From the NCBI GenBank assembly GCA_013398955.1, contig VWPU01004598.1, positions 83,186 to 147,185 on the forward strand: 64,000 bases of DNA, in the 5' to 3' direction. The position numbers and the translations under genes were made by a program. Shown here piece by piece: positions 39,225-50,663 of the stretch; the first letter of the stretch is position 1; every line of letters starts with the position of its first letter. The stretch is from Callaeas wilsoni. Lineage: Eukaryota > Chordata > Aves > Passeriformes > Callaeidae. The notes below the pieces were generated by a model. It was not told the origin of the DNA and searched no databases. It was given only the letters and a program-made list of their open reading frames with translations.

Positions 39225-40546
39225 CTAAATAAAAAAAAAAAAAAAAAAAAAAAAAAGAAAAAAAAAGAATACAGTAACCTCATTACCTTAGAAGTCTAGT
39301 ATGATAAAACTTGAGATACTAAAGTTTAAACTGTGACTTCATTTACATAGCTATTGACCCAGCTCTCTCCTACCTCAAACAAACGGGCAGACATCTAATG
39401 AAGCAAAGTGAGCCATCAGTGACAAATCACAGCAAACACAGCGAAAATGTCAAGAAAAAGGACTCTCACCACTTGGCACTCAGCCAGCCAGCCAGCCTTG
39501 CCTGACCCAGGGACAGATCATGAAGCCTTCAGCACACCTTGCTAAGACACTGATAAGTAAAAGCATCTTTGGCATGTTCATGCTTCTAAAATAATTTAAA
39601 GGAAAATCTCTCACAGCTTTAGTCTGGTTTTTTTCAAATGTACAATTGCTTTATTAAATATAAAATGACACTGATCCTTTTAATTTTTTTCACTGTTTCT
39701 GTATTAACAGTTTTGTGAGCACCTGAGCAGATGAGCAGACTAAATACTTATCTGGGAGAGCAGATGCATGGAGATAAAGAAGGTATCCCCTGATTTTTGC
39801 CTAAGATACTGCTATACAGAGAGCTGCAAATTCCCTCCTGATAACTCTAGTGTCTTCAGCCTTTTGACAATACAGTGGCTGCAAAACTCTACTCTTCTCC
39901 CTGAAAACTACCCCAAGTAGTGTCACAGCTATTGGGAAGAAAACACATACTACAACAAAACAAACATTATGGGAAGGTACTGTAGTAAGCTTTTTCTAAA
40001 ATGAAGAATAAATCCAAAAATAAAAAAAACCCCAAAAGTTGTCCCACAGCAAATTACACTGCCAGACAAAAGCAAAACAAATTTTTGGCTACGATTTTTA
40101 AAGGCAAATTACACTAAGAAAATCCAAAGTATTCCCTTCTTAACTGTAGTGTAGTTTTCTTTGTAAATAAATTATTGGTCTATAGTTATTTATTCATGTG
40201 TAGAATGACAAAGTAACAGGTGTTGGGAAATCTGTACTCTTGTTTTTCCATGCTGAAGACATGGCAAGTCTACATTAGCATCATTTTTCCTTTAAATTCT
40301 TTTTGTTCTGTTCTTAAAAAAGCAGAGAAAAGAGACAAAAACCAGCTTTTATCAGTTCATTGTCAATAATTACAATTTACTGCTGAGGCATAATTAAATT
40401 GGCAAACGAACCAACTACTTATTGTGGCTATGACAGTGATGAAGTCTCTTCTCTTTGCGGACTGATGGAGCTACTACTGACATTGCAATACAAGGCAAAG
40501 CTCCCACCCAAATATTTGCAGGAATGGGTTTATGATGCATACTAAC
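39225..40546 (-). other. Intron 5 of L3MBTL3
   Basis: About 1.3 kb. It ends in a very long homopolymer (plus-strand A run at 39231-39256, then a further A9 block) that forms the polypyrimidine tract for exon 6. A short GCCA/CAGC repeat lies near 39.48 kb. Nothing else is recognised. Confidence 0.8.
39227..39266. repeat. Long A/T homopolymer at the exon 6 splice acceptor
   Basis: Plus strand: 26 uninterrupted A residues, one G, then nine A. On the minus strand this is a poly-T tract ending ATTTAG right at the exon. Such runs are length-unstable, and this one is part of a splice site. Confidence 0.95.
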
Positions 40547-40685
40547 AATTTCATTGGGATTCTCCTTCTTCTCCCCATTATCCCGAGACTCTTCTTTGAG
40601 AGGTAATTTTGCTTTTCTTTTCCGAATGCCTTTAGAATCATCTTCTCCATTGCATTCCATGCTGGGATTTTCCTCCTTTGGTTCT
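40547..40685 (-). CDS. L3MBTL3: L3MBTL3 exon 5: charged linker, residues 125-171
   Basis: Acceptor GTGATAG, then A GAA CCA AAG GAG: the product reads KEPKEENPSMECNGEDDSKG, followed by the lysine/arginine-rich stretch IRKRKAKLPLKEES. This is an acidic then basic linker with nuclear-localisation-like clusters, aligned with the mammalian segment after the FCS finger. I chose the donor GTTAGT after ATT (phase 0) because it keeps the frame into exon 6; the downstream GTATGC alternative would not. The fast-evolving sequence makes this end a little less certain. Confidence 0.87.
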
Positions 40686-41682
40686 CTATCACAAGAGTAA
40701 CACAATGACACAAAGCCAATATTATTTCACTTCTCATATTCATAAAACAAGTAAAAAAGCAAGTAAATGTGTGGGTCTCATCGTATTGTACCAAATCTAT
40801 TCTTAGAAGTACTACTGAAAATTTAGTCTGTCAAAAGAATTAATCCAAGAGACACACAATAGCAGCTGTAAAAGGAAAGCTGTCAGCTTATGCTGAACAA
40901 GTTTTACATGTTTTAAACGGTGTCTTTTTCCATGTACCATCAAGCTTCCCGGAGAAGCAAACTGTGAAATGTTTAGGACTGCAGGGCAGTTTAGAGAGAG
41001 GAAGGCAAAGGTAATTGTTAAGTCTGACAAATCCAATTGGAGAAAGCTGGTATGTGACTGCACAAATTGCTAAACAAGAAATCAGAACAGAAAACTTTGA
41101 AGCAATTAGCTAAAAATGAAGAAAACGTACAAAATCACAAATGTTAAAAACTGCCATAATCTAGCAATATGCAATACAGAATGGACACACTAACACAAAC
41201 ATGCTTTTATGATGAGATGAAATGCACTAGCTGAAAAAAAGGAACTGAGAAACTGCAGTATGCTCATGTTTTCACTCACTGTCAGCTATAAAAGAGCTCT
41301 TGCACTTAATTATAATTAACTTACCACCCCAACCATCTCATTACTGATTATCTTAATTCCAATGACTATGAAACAAGGTGGGAGTCTGACACTGATTCAT
41401 GCATCCCATAGACTGTTTTACTGCTTGCATCTGACAGCAGAACACAGCACACTGAGTAAAAAAGACTGCCTTCAATGTCAGTGTTAGACAAAACCAAATG
41501 TTGTTAAGGCATTTGTACAAAAAAAAACAACAGTGAGAGAACATTATAAACCAACGGTGACACCAAAACTTGTCTGCTTAATACCTCCCTCTGCCCCACC
41601 ATGAACATTTTATCCCACCACTTCTCTCTCATGCTGCATTTATGCCAAATTCTTTGTTTCTATGCTTTATTATAGCACCTAC
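40686..41682 (-). other. Intron 4 of L3MBTL3
   Basis: About 1 kb of AT-rich intron between the zinc-finger exon and the basic-linker exon. No repeat or other element is recognised. Confidence 0.8.
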
Positions 41683-41842
41683 TTGTTTTTTATTTGCTGG
41701 GCACATTTCTGGCTGCAAAATTTCCCTTCAGGAACAAATTCTTCTATGGTACCATAGCGGTAACAGTTTTCACAGAAAACAAGTCCATCCACTTTTGCAG
41801 TTTCCTTCAACCTTGTGGGGATCCCTGTCTTTTCTGAAAAGG
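41683..41842 (-). CDS. L3MBTL3: L3MBTL3 exon 4: FCS-type zinc finger, residues 72-124
   Basis: Acceptor TGTGCAG, then CC TTT TCA GAA: AFSEKTGIPTRLKE, followed by the FCS finger. The cysteines are C95 and C98 (FCENC) and C114 and C118 (FCSQKC), the spacing of the FCS/MYM-like finger of L3MBTL and Polycomb-group proteins, which is linked with nucleic-acid binding in some relatives. The donor is GTAGGT after AA (phase 2), so a split Lys codon joins exon 5. Reading on past the donor meets a stop at once, which confirms the boundary. Confidence 0.95.
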
Positions 41843-43993
41843 CTGCACAATGACAAAAGTTAACTTCACTTAGGTAGAGGTGATACATTCCCAGCCATCC
41901 TCAGCAGGCCTTGCCAAGCAAACAGAAAAACATCAGCCACACCACTCTTGTCAGAATGAAGAACTAGGAGTCAGTGTTTGTATGAGGTCCAGATTGCTGG
42001 CAAGCAAGTTGGGTTTTCCCATTACAACAGGAGAGAGGAACCCACTGATTCTATGATTCTGTCACTGCTTGATGTGGCTACTTGTGGAAGGACTGAATTT
42101 TGTGACAGGAACCACACTGACTGCCCACAGAGTCATCACTGCTCAGAATCCATGACCTCATCTCCTGCTGATATGCCTATACCTAAATTTTGGAGAAAAG
42201 GGTTGGAGGGAGTTATCTTTCATTAGGTGAAATTATTTCAGGAAGCAAATCGCTGACTACAGTCTGCAGTCTCTAGCAGCAGCTATTGCTCAACCTGCCT
42301 GAGGTCCACCAGAAAACAAAGCAATCTTCAGATACTAAGTTACTCACTGACCCTAAGCTGCAATTTCCCCACAACAGGCATATAGCCTAGGAGAGGCTAT
42401 ATCTAGGAGAGAATGCAGTTTCTTTCCTTCACAAGCAAGTATGAAGCACTGTCAAATACTCCAGCCTCCAGAGCAGGTTGTTGTCTTTGTACCTCCCCAA
42501 AAGGCAAATTTCAAGTCACAAACTATTTATGTTGCTTAAGCACTGTACTGTCTTTGAAAGCAGGGTCAAATGAACTCTTGCATGCAGGCTATCTCCCCTA
42601 GAAGAATATATAATATATGTTATACTTACACACCAGCATCGCAAGTGGTTCAAAACAACTATTTCTTCTCACAGTGGAAAATTTTAGCAGTGTTTTTACT
42701 TTTGGAGAGCACTAAATTCATCAAGGACAGTGTAAGGTAGCAGCAGAATGCTAACTTGATATGTTTATATGTCCATAAACAGAGTTTGATCCAGTAGAAA
42801 CACAATTTTTTGTTGAGGTTCGTCAGACTAAGGGGATGCAGTTTCGTGCTTTACTGTCGGTAACTGTAAACTCTCAGTCTACGCAGCGAACCTGTTGTGC
42901 GACTACCCTGTCACAATGTTGCCACTCTCATCACAGATTTGAAACTTGAATTAACGATCAGTGCCTTGCTACAGAACACATTAACTGTGGCCTGAAGCTC
43001 CAGACCTCAGCGGGGGCCCAAACCACTTTCCCACCAGTGTTAATGTTCCACATGACAATTATGACCTAATGGTGAGGGAGCAGCAAAGGAAAGCTCTGAC
43101 TGACTTCTCTTCTTGTGCTTATAGGTATGATTACAAAACAAAAATTGTGAAAACACTTGTAGAATGCGTATTTTAAAAGAAGGTTGATAAAATGTAATAT
43201 CAACAAGGAAAAAAACTAGGTAGTTGTAAATTATCGCAAAACCAGTTGTGATATTCTTTCACGCTACTCCATCATTACAGGAGTCAGTGTAAAAAGACTG
43301 CAGTAATTTATGACCACGTAAACCAACTTTCCTTGAACAAAACAGGTGTTTCTTACTTCAGTATTTTAAATCCAGGAAACACTTTATCTGGCAGATAGAT
43401 GCTACAACTCTTAGAATTTTACCATTCACGATAAACATTAATTGTTACTCCACACTGATTTTAATGTTGCAAAAAAGCACAGTCGGCAGGAGCAAGGCAT
43501 CTCTGTGGGTACACACTGCACATTTAACGCTGGCATCGGTGGTGGCAGCTGAGCTGACCATACCAAGGCAGTCTGCAGGGCACAAATGAACTCTAGGCAG
43601 TTAGTACAGCCTGTGGGCAGTCTGGAGAACCAGCTCAACAAAAATGACCTCTAAAAGATTCTCAATAATTTAAAGAAATTTACTACTTTGCAAATTAAAT
43701 AGAGGGAAAATACCAATTCTAAACTTATAGAAAATTACTGTAGGAAAAAATTGTGGCTGTAATTGAAATATGTTTAACAGTGGAATTATTTCCTTTTAAC
43801 TTGAAATGAATTTATTTTCATACTAATTTACATCTCAAGAAATGGGTTACTTAATCAGGGATACTCTGTCCATTAAAGCAAGTAAGTTTGGTTTGTTGGT
43901 TTTTTTTTTTTTTGGAGGCAAGCTTTAAGGAAAGCTGATACATTAAAGAAATTAGAGTCTGCCACAGAAAATGTTTACTGCTTCTTAACTGAC
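41843..43993 (-). other. Intron 3 of L3MBTL3
   Basis: About 2.15 kb of intron. I looked for the mammalian 25-residue alternative exon (SPPSSRP / YWTSPPG-like, phase 1 at both ends) and did not find it. A short CR1-tail-like piece (attctatgattctgt) sits near 42050. Nothing else is recognised. Confidence 0.7.
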
Positions 43994-44105
43994 CTTCTTG
44001 AGCAGTTGGAACCATCCAAGTTGTGGTAGCAGTTGCCTTTTTAACACTTTCCATCTCAGTTTCATCTGTAATTACTTCCAGGGCCCCAAATTCATTGACT
44101 CTAAA
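43994..44105 (-). CDS. L3MBTL3: L3MBTL3 exon 3: residues 35-71
   Basis: Acceptor TTACAG, then TTT AGA GTC: the peptide begins FRVNEFGALEVITDE and ends TWMVPTAQE, a strongly conserved block of L3MBTL3. The donor is GTCAGT after a single G, so the exon ends in phase 1. Entry phase 0 agrees with exon 2. In mammals a 25-residue proline-rich alternative exon follows. Here the split Ala codon (G + CC) joins straight to exon 4. Confidence 0.95.
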
Positions 44106-45490
44106 CTGTAAGACAAAACAAATGGCATAGAGCATAGTAAAAATTTACTAGAAGTCTCTTGAAGTGTCTTTTATTCAATACAGTTTTTACATGGCGTCCT
44201 CACCACATTGCCTGTTTTCTGTGTGTTTCTGCTTATCCCCATGGAATTCAAAACAAGTCTTTCTTGTTTCTATCAAGCCAAATGTGAATTCGTTTTGATA
44301 TCTATAAATAGTAATTTGCAATAGATACTGATACAGATGCTTCCAATATCTAACTTACACACACAAATAAAAAAAATCAGTAACAGAAATTCATGGGAAC
44401 ATCCTCTAACCATATGTTTTTTACTGCCAGCAAAATAACACACTCCAGACACCGAGTATTCTTTCTGAGGACAAGGGAGCTGAATGAACATCACACACAA
44501 AATGCTTCACAAAGTACGCAAATTTCAGCATCCTCCGAAAACACAGCACTACTCCACTATAAAGCGCACATAAACAAACATCTCAAGGCAGTTTATGAGG
44601 TGTTTAATTACACGCTGAATGTGATATTGCTGTCAGCCAGACGCAAGGCTCAACAATGCCACACATGCTGTGCTTACACTGGAGCACCGCGAGTTACAGC
44701 CGTCCTGCTGCCAGAAGAAAAGTTTCTTCCCGACGCCGTAGTGATTACAGCGCTACCACATGAAAATAACTTCTGCTTCCCAGCCACTGCGTGGTTTGCA
44801 GGCCCAGCTGGTTCCATGGGTTTAGCTCAAGGCAGAGTTTTGTCCCTGATTATCTGCTCTGAATGGTGAAGGGGTGTCTTTGCCACAGAGAACAGGTCTT
44901 TATCAGTGTGGTGCTCCCACCAACAGCTCTCAACAGGGAAAATTACATCTGAGAGAGTCCCCAGCATCCACCAGAGAGGATATTCTTTCAAGGTCATAGC
45001 ATGAAGCCTATTTCTGTATCTCTGGTCAGGCAACTTTACCTTGGGAAAATGAGAAACGGAACAATTGCCTGGCACTACACTGACCCTCTCTGTGCCTCCA
45101 GAGGCTGTTGAATGCATCACACTCCTTCACTTTGGACCCTGCCATGGTACAGCACTGAAAATAAGCCATTCTGGCTGCAAGCAAAGGTGACCTCCATATA
45201 CACACACCAGAGCAATGTGCTTTCACTAATACAGTCCTTCCAGCCTCAACATTTGCAAAGAGCCAACAGGTCCTAAGGAATGTGAACAGCTAAGAAATAA
45301 TAAGCTAAGGGGAGGGAAAAGGGAAGAAGAAGCCCTCACACAATCATATGATGTCTGGAGCTAAGATTTTTAGTTGTGATCAGCTGTTCTCACAACAGAT
45401 ATGAAAGCATGGACAAACTGTTGACAAATCCATCTGGACTGAAACACCATGAGTTCAACTTTGAAAGGCAACCAAATACACTAAACACCA

Positions 45491-45554
45491 CGTGCTGATA
45501 CTTCAGTTTGTGGAGAGACATTCGTGCTGATACTTCAGTTTGTGGAGAGACATT
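45491..45554. repeat. Perfect 32-bp tandem duplication
   Basis: The 32-base unit starting 'cgtgctgatacttcagtttg' occurs twice head to tail (45491-45522 and 45523-45554) with no mismatch, followed by the beginning of a third copy (catgctg). Perfect identity suggests a recent or still polymorphic duplication. Confidence 0.95.
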
Positions 45555-48500
45555 CATGCTGTTCCACCCAATGAAAAGCAGTAGAGTTACTATTCAGAAG
45601 AGTCTTACAGCTGACTTATGCACTCAGTCTCGGTCCTATTTTGGTTAAGCTCATTTTTGCTATTGGTGCTTTGCTGCCTCTGCAACAGGCAGATGTCAGA
45701 GGGAAAACCTTCCTTGTTATCAAGAGCTCCAACCCTGCAAGAGCGGTCTCACAGCAGGCAAGCTGTGAACACGGGCCAAGGCAGCTGCAGGTTGCTGCAG
45801 CCTACCAGCTGGCTGGGCACAGGGAGGTTACTGACCAGCTCTTTGAAACACTCTCCCACACCTTCATACAGTACCAGCCAGAACATCCATGCACCAAAGG
45901 TATCTCTGAGCAGTCCTGGGATACCTAAACACCTGGGATACTTCCACATGGTTCAGTCAATGTCCAGCCCTGACACCAGAAACAAGTTCTTCCTCTACTG
46001 GGGCCTCCTGTGGAATGCAAGGACATCACCCCAGGTAATGCAGGGACCTGCCAGCCCTTCTGGCTCCAGAGGGCTGACTGCTGACTGGCAGGCACCAAAC
46101 AATGGAAGACAGATGACTGTAGGGAAGGCTCCTCCCAGCAGCTCTTTCCCTGGAGGCTGTTAACAGCAGCAAAAGCTGAACCATTAAGGAAAAGCTCCTC
46201 AACAGTCAGGCCACCACACTAAGATGGTCTCAGTGATGGGGAGTGACAACTTGCCACTGCCTTAGCAGGCGGGAGGGCACAACAGTCCGACTGGGCGCTG
46301 CCTCACTGGTCACTGTAACTCCTGTTTTGGCCTGCAGCCTTGCCTTTACCAGTGTCAGAGGCCTCCAGACCCTGTTTGGAGGCAAACTTGAATTCATGTC
46401 TGCTCTCACTCCCTACTTCCCCAGCGACAGAGTTAGCACTAACGTACACACCGAGCTCTTTGCGGCTAACCAGAACAATGCCTCAGACCTGGGAAGTCAT
46501 ACTCTGGTTTTAGCTGGGAAGGAAAAGACATGAACAGCTTGTGACAAAGGCTAATTGCTTAAAAACGGGATAAATAGATGTACAAAGCAGCATGCTGCAC
46601 AAAGTCATCACGGGATAAAAGTTGCCAGAGCAACATGCCAACTAGTGTCTATTGTTGGAAGCATGACAAAAAAGGATCTAGATTAATGGTGGTTTATGTG
46701 CCTATGAAAAGATTCAACACAATTTTAAGTCTCTTCTACTTCACGAGAAGGCAACAGAAAACCTAAAAGTAAAGGTTTCATCACAATATTTCCTCCAAGC
46801 CAAAATATAGTAAGAGCAGTCCTTCCAGACACTTCCCTAGGGGTCTTGACATTTTGGAATTTCACAGCAGGTGATACAGAGGGATAGAAACAGTGCCATT
46901 GAGCTAACTTCTGAGGATGGATCCACAGCTTTATGAAAAGTAAAAATTAGTTTTCAGGTCACAAAACTCCTTAAGTAAATACAGAAATTGGGATTGGATA
47001 AAGGGATTTCCCTTCAATTTGCCTTCATTGCATCCAACAGTGAAACTCCCCTTGACGGAAACAAAGTCAGGCCATAACCAAGTACTTTACAAATAAACTA
47101 AGAAAAACAACTGATTTTTGTCACTTCAATGTTTTAAAGAGAATAAATTGTAAGGCTTGTTGGGTATCAATTCAATCCACTTGATTTTTGTCAAATGCCT
47201 GTTGGCTAATTTTAAGTAATCTCTTAAGGTTATCCTCCATCCCACATCATGAAGCCAATGGTCTTAAAAGATCAGACAGCAACAAAGAAGAGAAAGAAAC
47301 CTCAACAGCTTTCCTGAGCAGATTCACATGAAGATAAACAGGAATAAGTATAACATCTGGATAGAAAATTTAAAGGAAAAAGTTTCATGTTCAGTTGAGC
47401 AATGAGGGCAAAAACACACATGTTCAAGTAACTGCAACTCTTTCCATGCAAATATATTGTAACTGTGTTGGCAGGAAGAGTCCAGCTGCTACTAGGTAAG
47501 TATAGAACACAGAACTTACTCAGCTGCCTTGTCTGCAGCTTTCACAAGGGTCAAGAACAGTAGCTTCCATTTGAACATCATTAAAGAGTCTTTCCACTCA
47601 GAGCTGAGATACATTTTCAAATTCTCGGGAAATGATGCCCTGATATACTAAAACTTCAGCTTACGTGACTGTTAATTTTACCCCCAGGAAAATTTTAATA
47701 CTCATTCAACAGATAATGAACATACTGAGGGAAGCCAAGGCTTAAATAAATAATAATCAAGCATTATCAATACTTTCTGAACGATTTCTATCTGTCCACA
47801 TGCTAAGTTTTTCTACAGGGACCAGAATTACTTTCAATAAACATTTTCAAAAAATTAAAATTGTATGAAAATTTAGACAGGATTGGAACAAGTATCATAA
47901 GCCACTGATATGAAGGCTTTGTCTATTGCAAGCAATAGTATCACACTAAGTATTTCATAAATGTTTCAGAAGCATCCAGGTTTTCTGTTATCAGTGTCTC
48001 TACTGAAAGTCCATTCCTGACTTTCTTTCTTGAAAAATCTCCTTTTATGTTTTAATTTCCACGTATTCATGGTCAGTTTGTACCTATTTTTCTTAAACCA
48101 CATTACCCTATGGATTACATAGCTGTAGTACCGTAAGACTTACTCTCTTGGTATATGATAGAGCAAGGAATTATGTACCTTCTCAAACTCGATTTTATTG
48201 TGCTAAGCTCAAGGTCCTTCTGTTCTTACGAAAATCTTCTCCATCTTCCTGTTCAGCCTGTCATTCTTTGCCCACCATGTGCTGTGCTGAACCACACAAA
48301 TTCCAGGGAACATGACAAAGCATAACACCAAAAATGGACTGCTGCTGTCTCTCCTCCAGTGGGTTTAGAGCATTTCCGTTTTTAATGGAAGTTCTTTGCC
48401 TTATCCTGCTGGCTAGAAGATGTTGTAGTTTTATGCAGAGCTAATTGAATGCTAAAAGTGCTTTCGGCTCTCTTTTCCACATTTCATAAAAGTACTCTTA

Positions 48501-48904
48501 AGCATTTGATTCTATGTGGGATGAACAAAAACTGCAAACAATGCAAAATGTCTATCATATTGTAAACTAATTCTTATAAATTCAAACCCGTTGGGAACAA
48601 ATACATACAATCTAGATTCAAATTAAATCCCCATTATTACATGTGTCCAATTCAGAGCAACACAGATCAAACTATCAATGTTTGCTCTTACTTATGTCCT
48701 CCTAAGAATGTAAAAGATCTCATCAGTTCCCACAGGTATCAAATCAGAATAAAAGTTGCTATTGTTTTATATGTGGTAAAATTATTATTTGGGAGAACAG
48801 ACAAAAAAAAAAGGAAGAACAACTGAAGTGCAAAGGAAAAAAAACCAAAACCCCCACATATGTTAATGCACAGCTTTAAAATAAATTAGAAAAATCAGCC
48901 AACA

Positions 48905-48918
48905 CTACCATCTACTGG
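48905..48918 (-). promoter_or_regulatory. Predicted CTCF-type binding motif
   Basis: The minus strand reads CCAGTAGATGGTAG, which matches the CTCF core consensus except for T in place of the conserved C at position 12. It has the same orientation as the motif at 52.7 kb. Confidence 0.35.
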
Positions 48919-50570
48919 GCAAGACAAGGACAAAGAGTTCATTGCAATAAAGACAATTGTTGCTGCATTCTGTCAGTAACTTCAGCAACAAAACATATCT
49001 TGACACCACAACAGTGATTGTGGACAAGATCAGAAGAAGTCTGCAAAAATTTTAATATCCAAAACCAAAGTAAATTGAGTAAATGCTCAATATTCTTTAT
49101 ACCTATGAAGCCGCTAAGCTTAAAGCAGCAGAATTCCACAGCAGTTTGTCAAGAGGACTGACACCTGGGGCTTCAGTGATACAAGGCAAAGAATTACATT
49201 CTGCTCTCTGGCAGGCAAAAAGTTATCATCATTCTTGATGTTAATCATCATTTAGTCACAGTGGTTTCAGTGAGACTCCTCAAATAAATCAGAGCTTTTC
49301 TGGCATTTTATAGCTCCTTGTCTTTTTAAAGTGAAGGAATCATCTGTCACCATTGAATTGTCCAACCACATCCTGCTACATGCCAAACTATTTTTTACAT
49401 ATTACTTAAGTTGAATAAGTTATTAAATGCCAGAGCTTGTCCGTTCAACCAGCGCCCTCTTCCCTGTGTGTGTGATACACTCTTTACACGCACAATCGCG
49501 TACTACTTTTTCCACAGAACCCCTGCCCCAGGCAAGGGCTGAATAGCATTCAGAAAAATGAGGCAGCTGTTGGTGTTTTTATACTCTTTCTTCAAGCAGT
49601 AAAGCCAGTCTTATTTACTCTACATGGTTTGAAAGCAGAATGACTGTTTATTTTCTTTTAAAAAACCCCAACGTACAACAAAGAACACGTATCTAAAAAA
49701 GCTTTAGGCACTCCAGCAATTACTGTTACAAGGCAGTGTAAAGTAACTCCTGAAACAAAATCTCTGTTCTCAGCCACTTACAAAAGAAAAAAAACCTCTC
49801 TTGGTAGCTCTTCATCCTTCTGAGTAGTCTACTCTGCACTTGGTAAGCACATAACCCCTTACACTTGCCTCATCACAAAATTTTGACTCTTTCAGGGATA
49901 GAGAATATTGGGGAAATGTGCTCCTGCACCTGACAATTCTGCTTCTTCAACGACGAGAAAGGATCCTGCCTGCACACTGTTACTCTGCAAGTATGGCAAA
50001 AGACAAACTTAAGTGGGATCACAGGGCATCTAGGGCTCCCTAAATCATAATCAGCAGAAATTAAATTCCTCACCACGACCAAGGGGCAAGGTCAGACCCA
50101 CTCTCACTGGAACGATGCTGTCAGCAAGAAAGTCAAGCACTTCCACCAATCTTGGACTGATTTTCAGATGCTTCAGTAACACTGCAATAGGCTAATCCTG
50201 ACATAACAAAGAAGAGAGAACAATTTGCATGCAAAAAGAAAGGGTTTTTTCCTATCTGGGCAGGCACAAGCAGGAAGGAATTGCTATCAAGTTATATCCT
50301 TCCAAAAATAAAAATAATAGGAGCATTCTCTCATCGCTGCTGAACAGAAAGCTAAGGTACCATCAGAAAACATATTCCTTTAGCAAGAGAGACTGACATT
50401 TCCCCAGTATATACCAATACCTCAGTCTTGTCTGCAGTAATGTTTATCTACTTTATTCTTAGACACTCCTCAGGCTCTTCCAAAACCCCCCATCCCGCTT
50501 CAAGTGCTCAAGAATTATCTCAGTACCAGAGGGCTTCCCACTGATTTCTCTACACTGCAAACTCAGTCTG

Positions 50571-50663
50571 CCTTATTATCTCCACTTGAGTAGGAAATTG
50601 CAGCTAAACAGACTTTCTTAAGGTGACACATAAATCAGCAACAGAGCCAGAAGTCAAAGCCTG
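50571..50663 (-). mobile_element. Ancient MIR-like SINE fragment
   Basis: The plus strand resembles the reverse complement of the MIR core and 3' part: a 'ccttattatctccactt' block, then 'aggaaattgcagctaaaca', then 'aaggtgacaca' and 'aacagagccagaagtcaaa'. The order and spacing agree with MIR, but divergence is high, as expected for copies in bird genomes. Recognised by eye. Confidence 0.6.

Noticed and set aside
42040..42060. attctatgattctgt resembling a CR1 terminal repeat
   Set aside because: Too short, and no CR1 body is recognised on either side, so it was not listed as an element.
43438..43641. Proline-containing minus-strand frame considered as the missing mammalian alternative exon
   Set aside because: The PPPMPALNVQ stretch lacks the SPPSSRP and YWTSPPG features, and no phase 1-1 splice sites bound a 75-nt exon.
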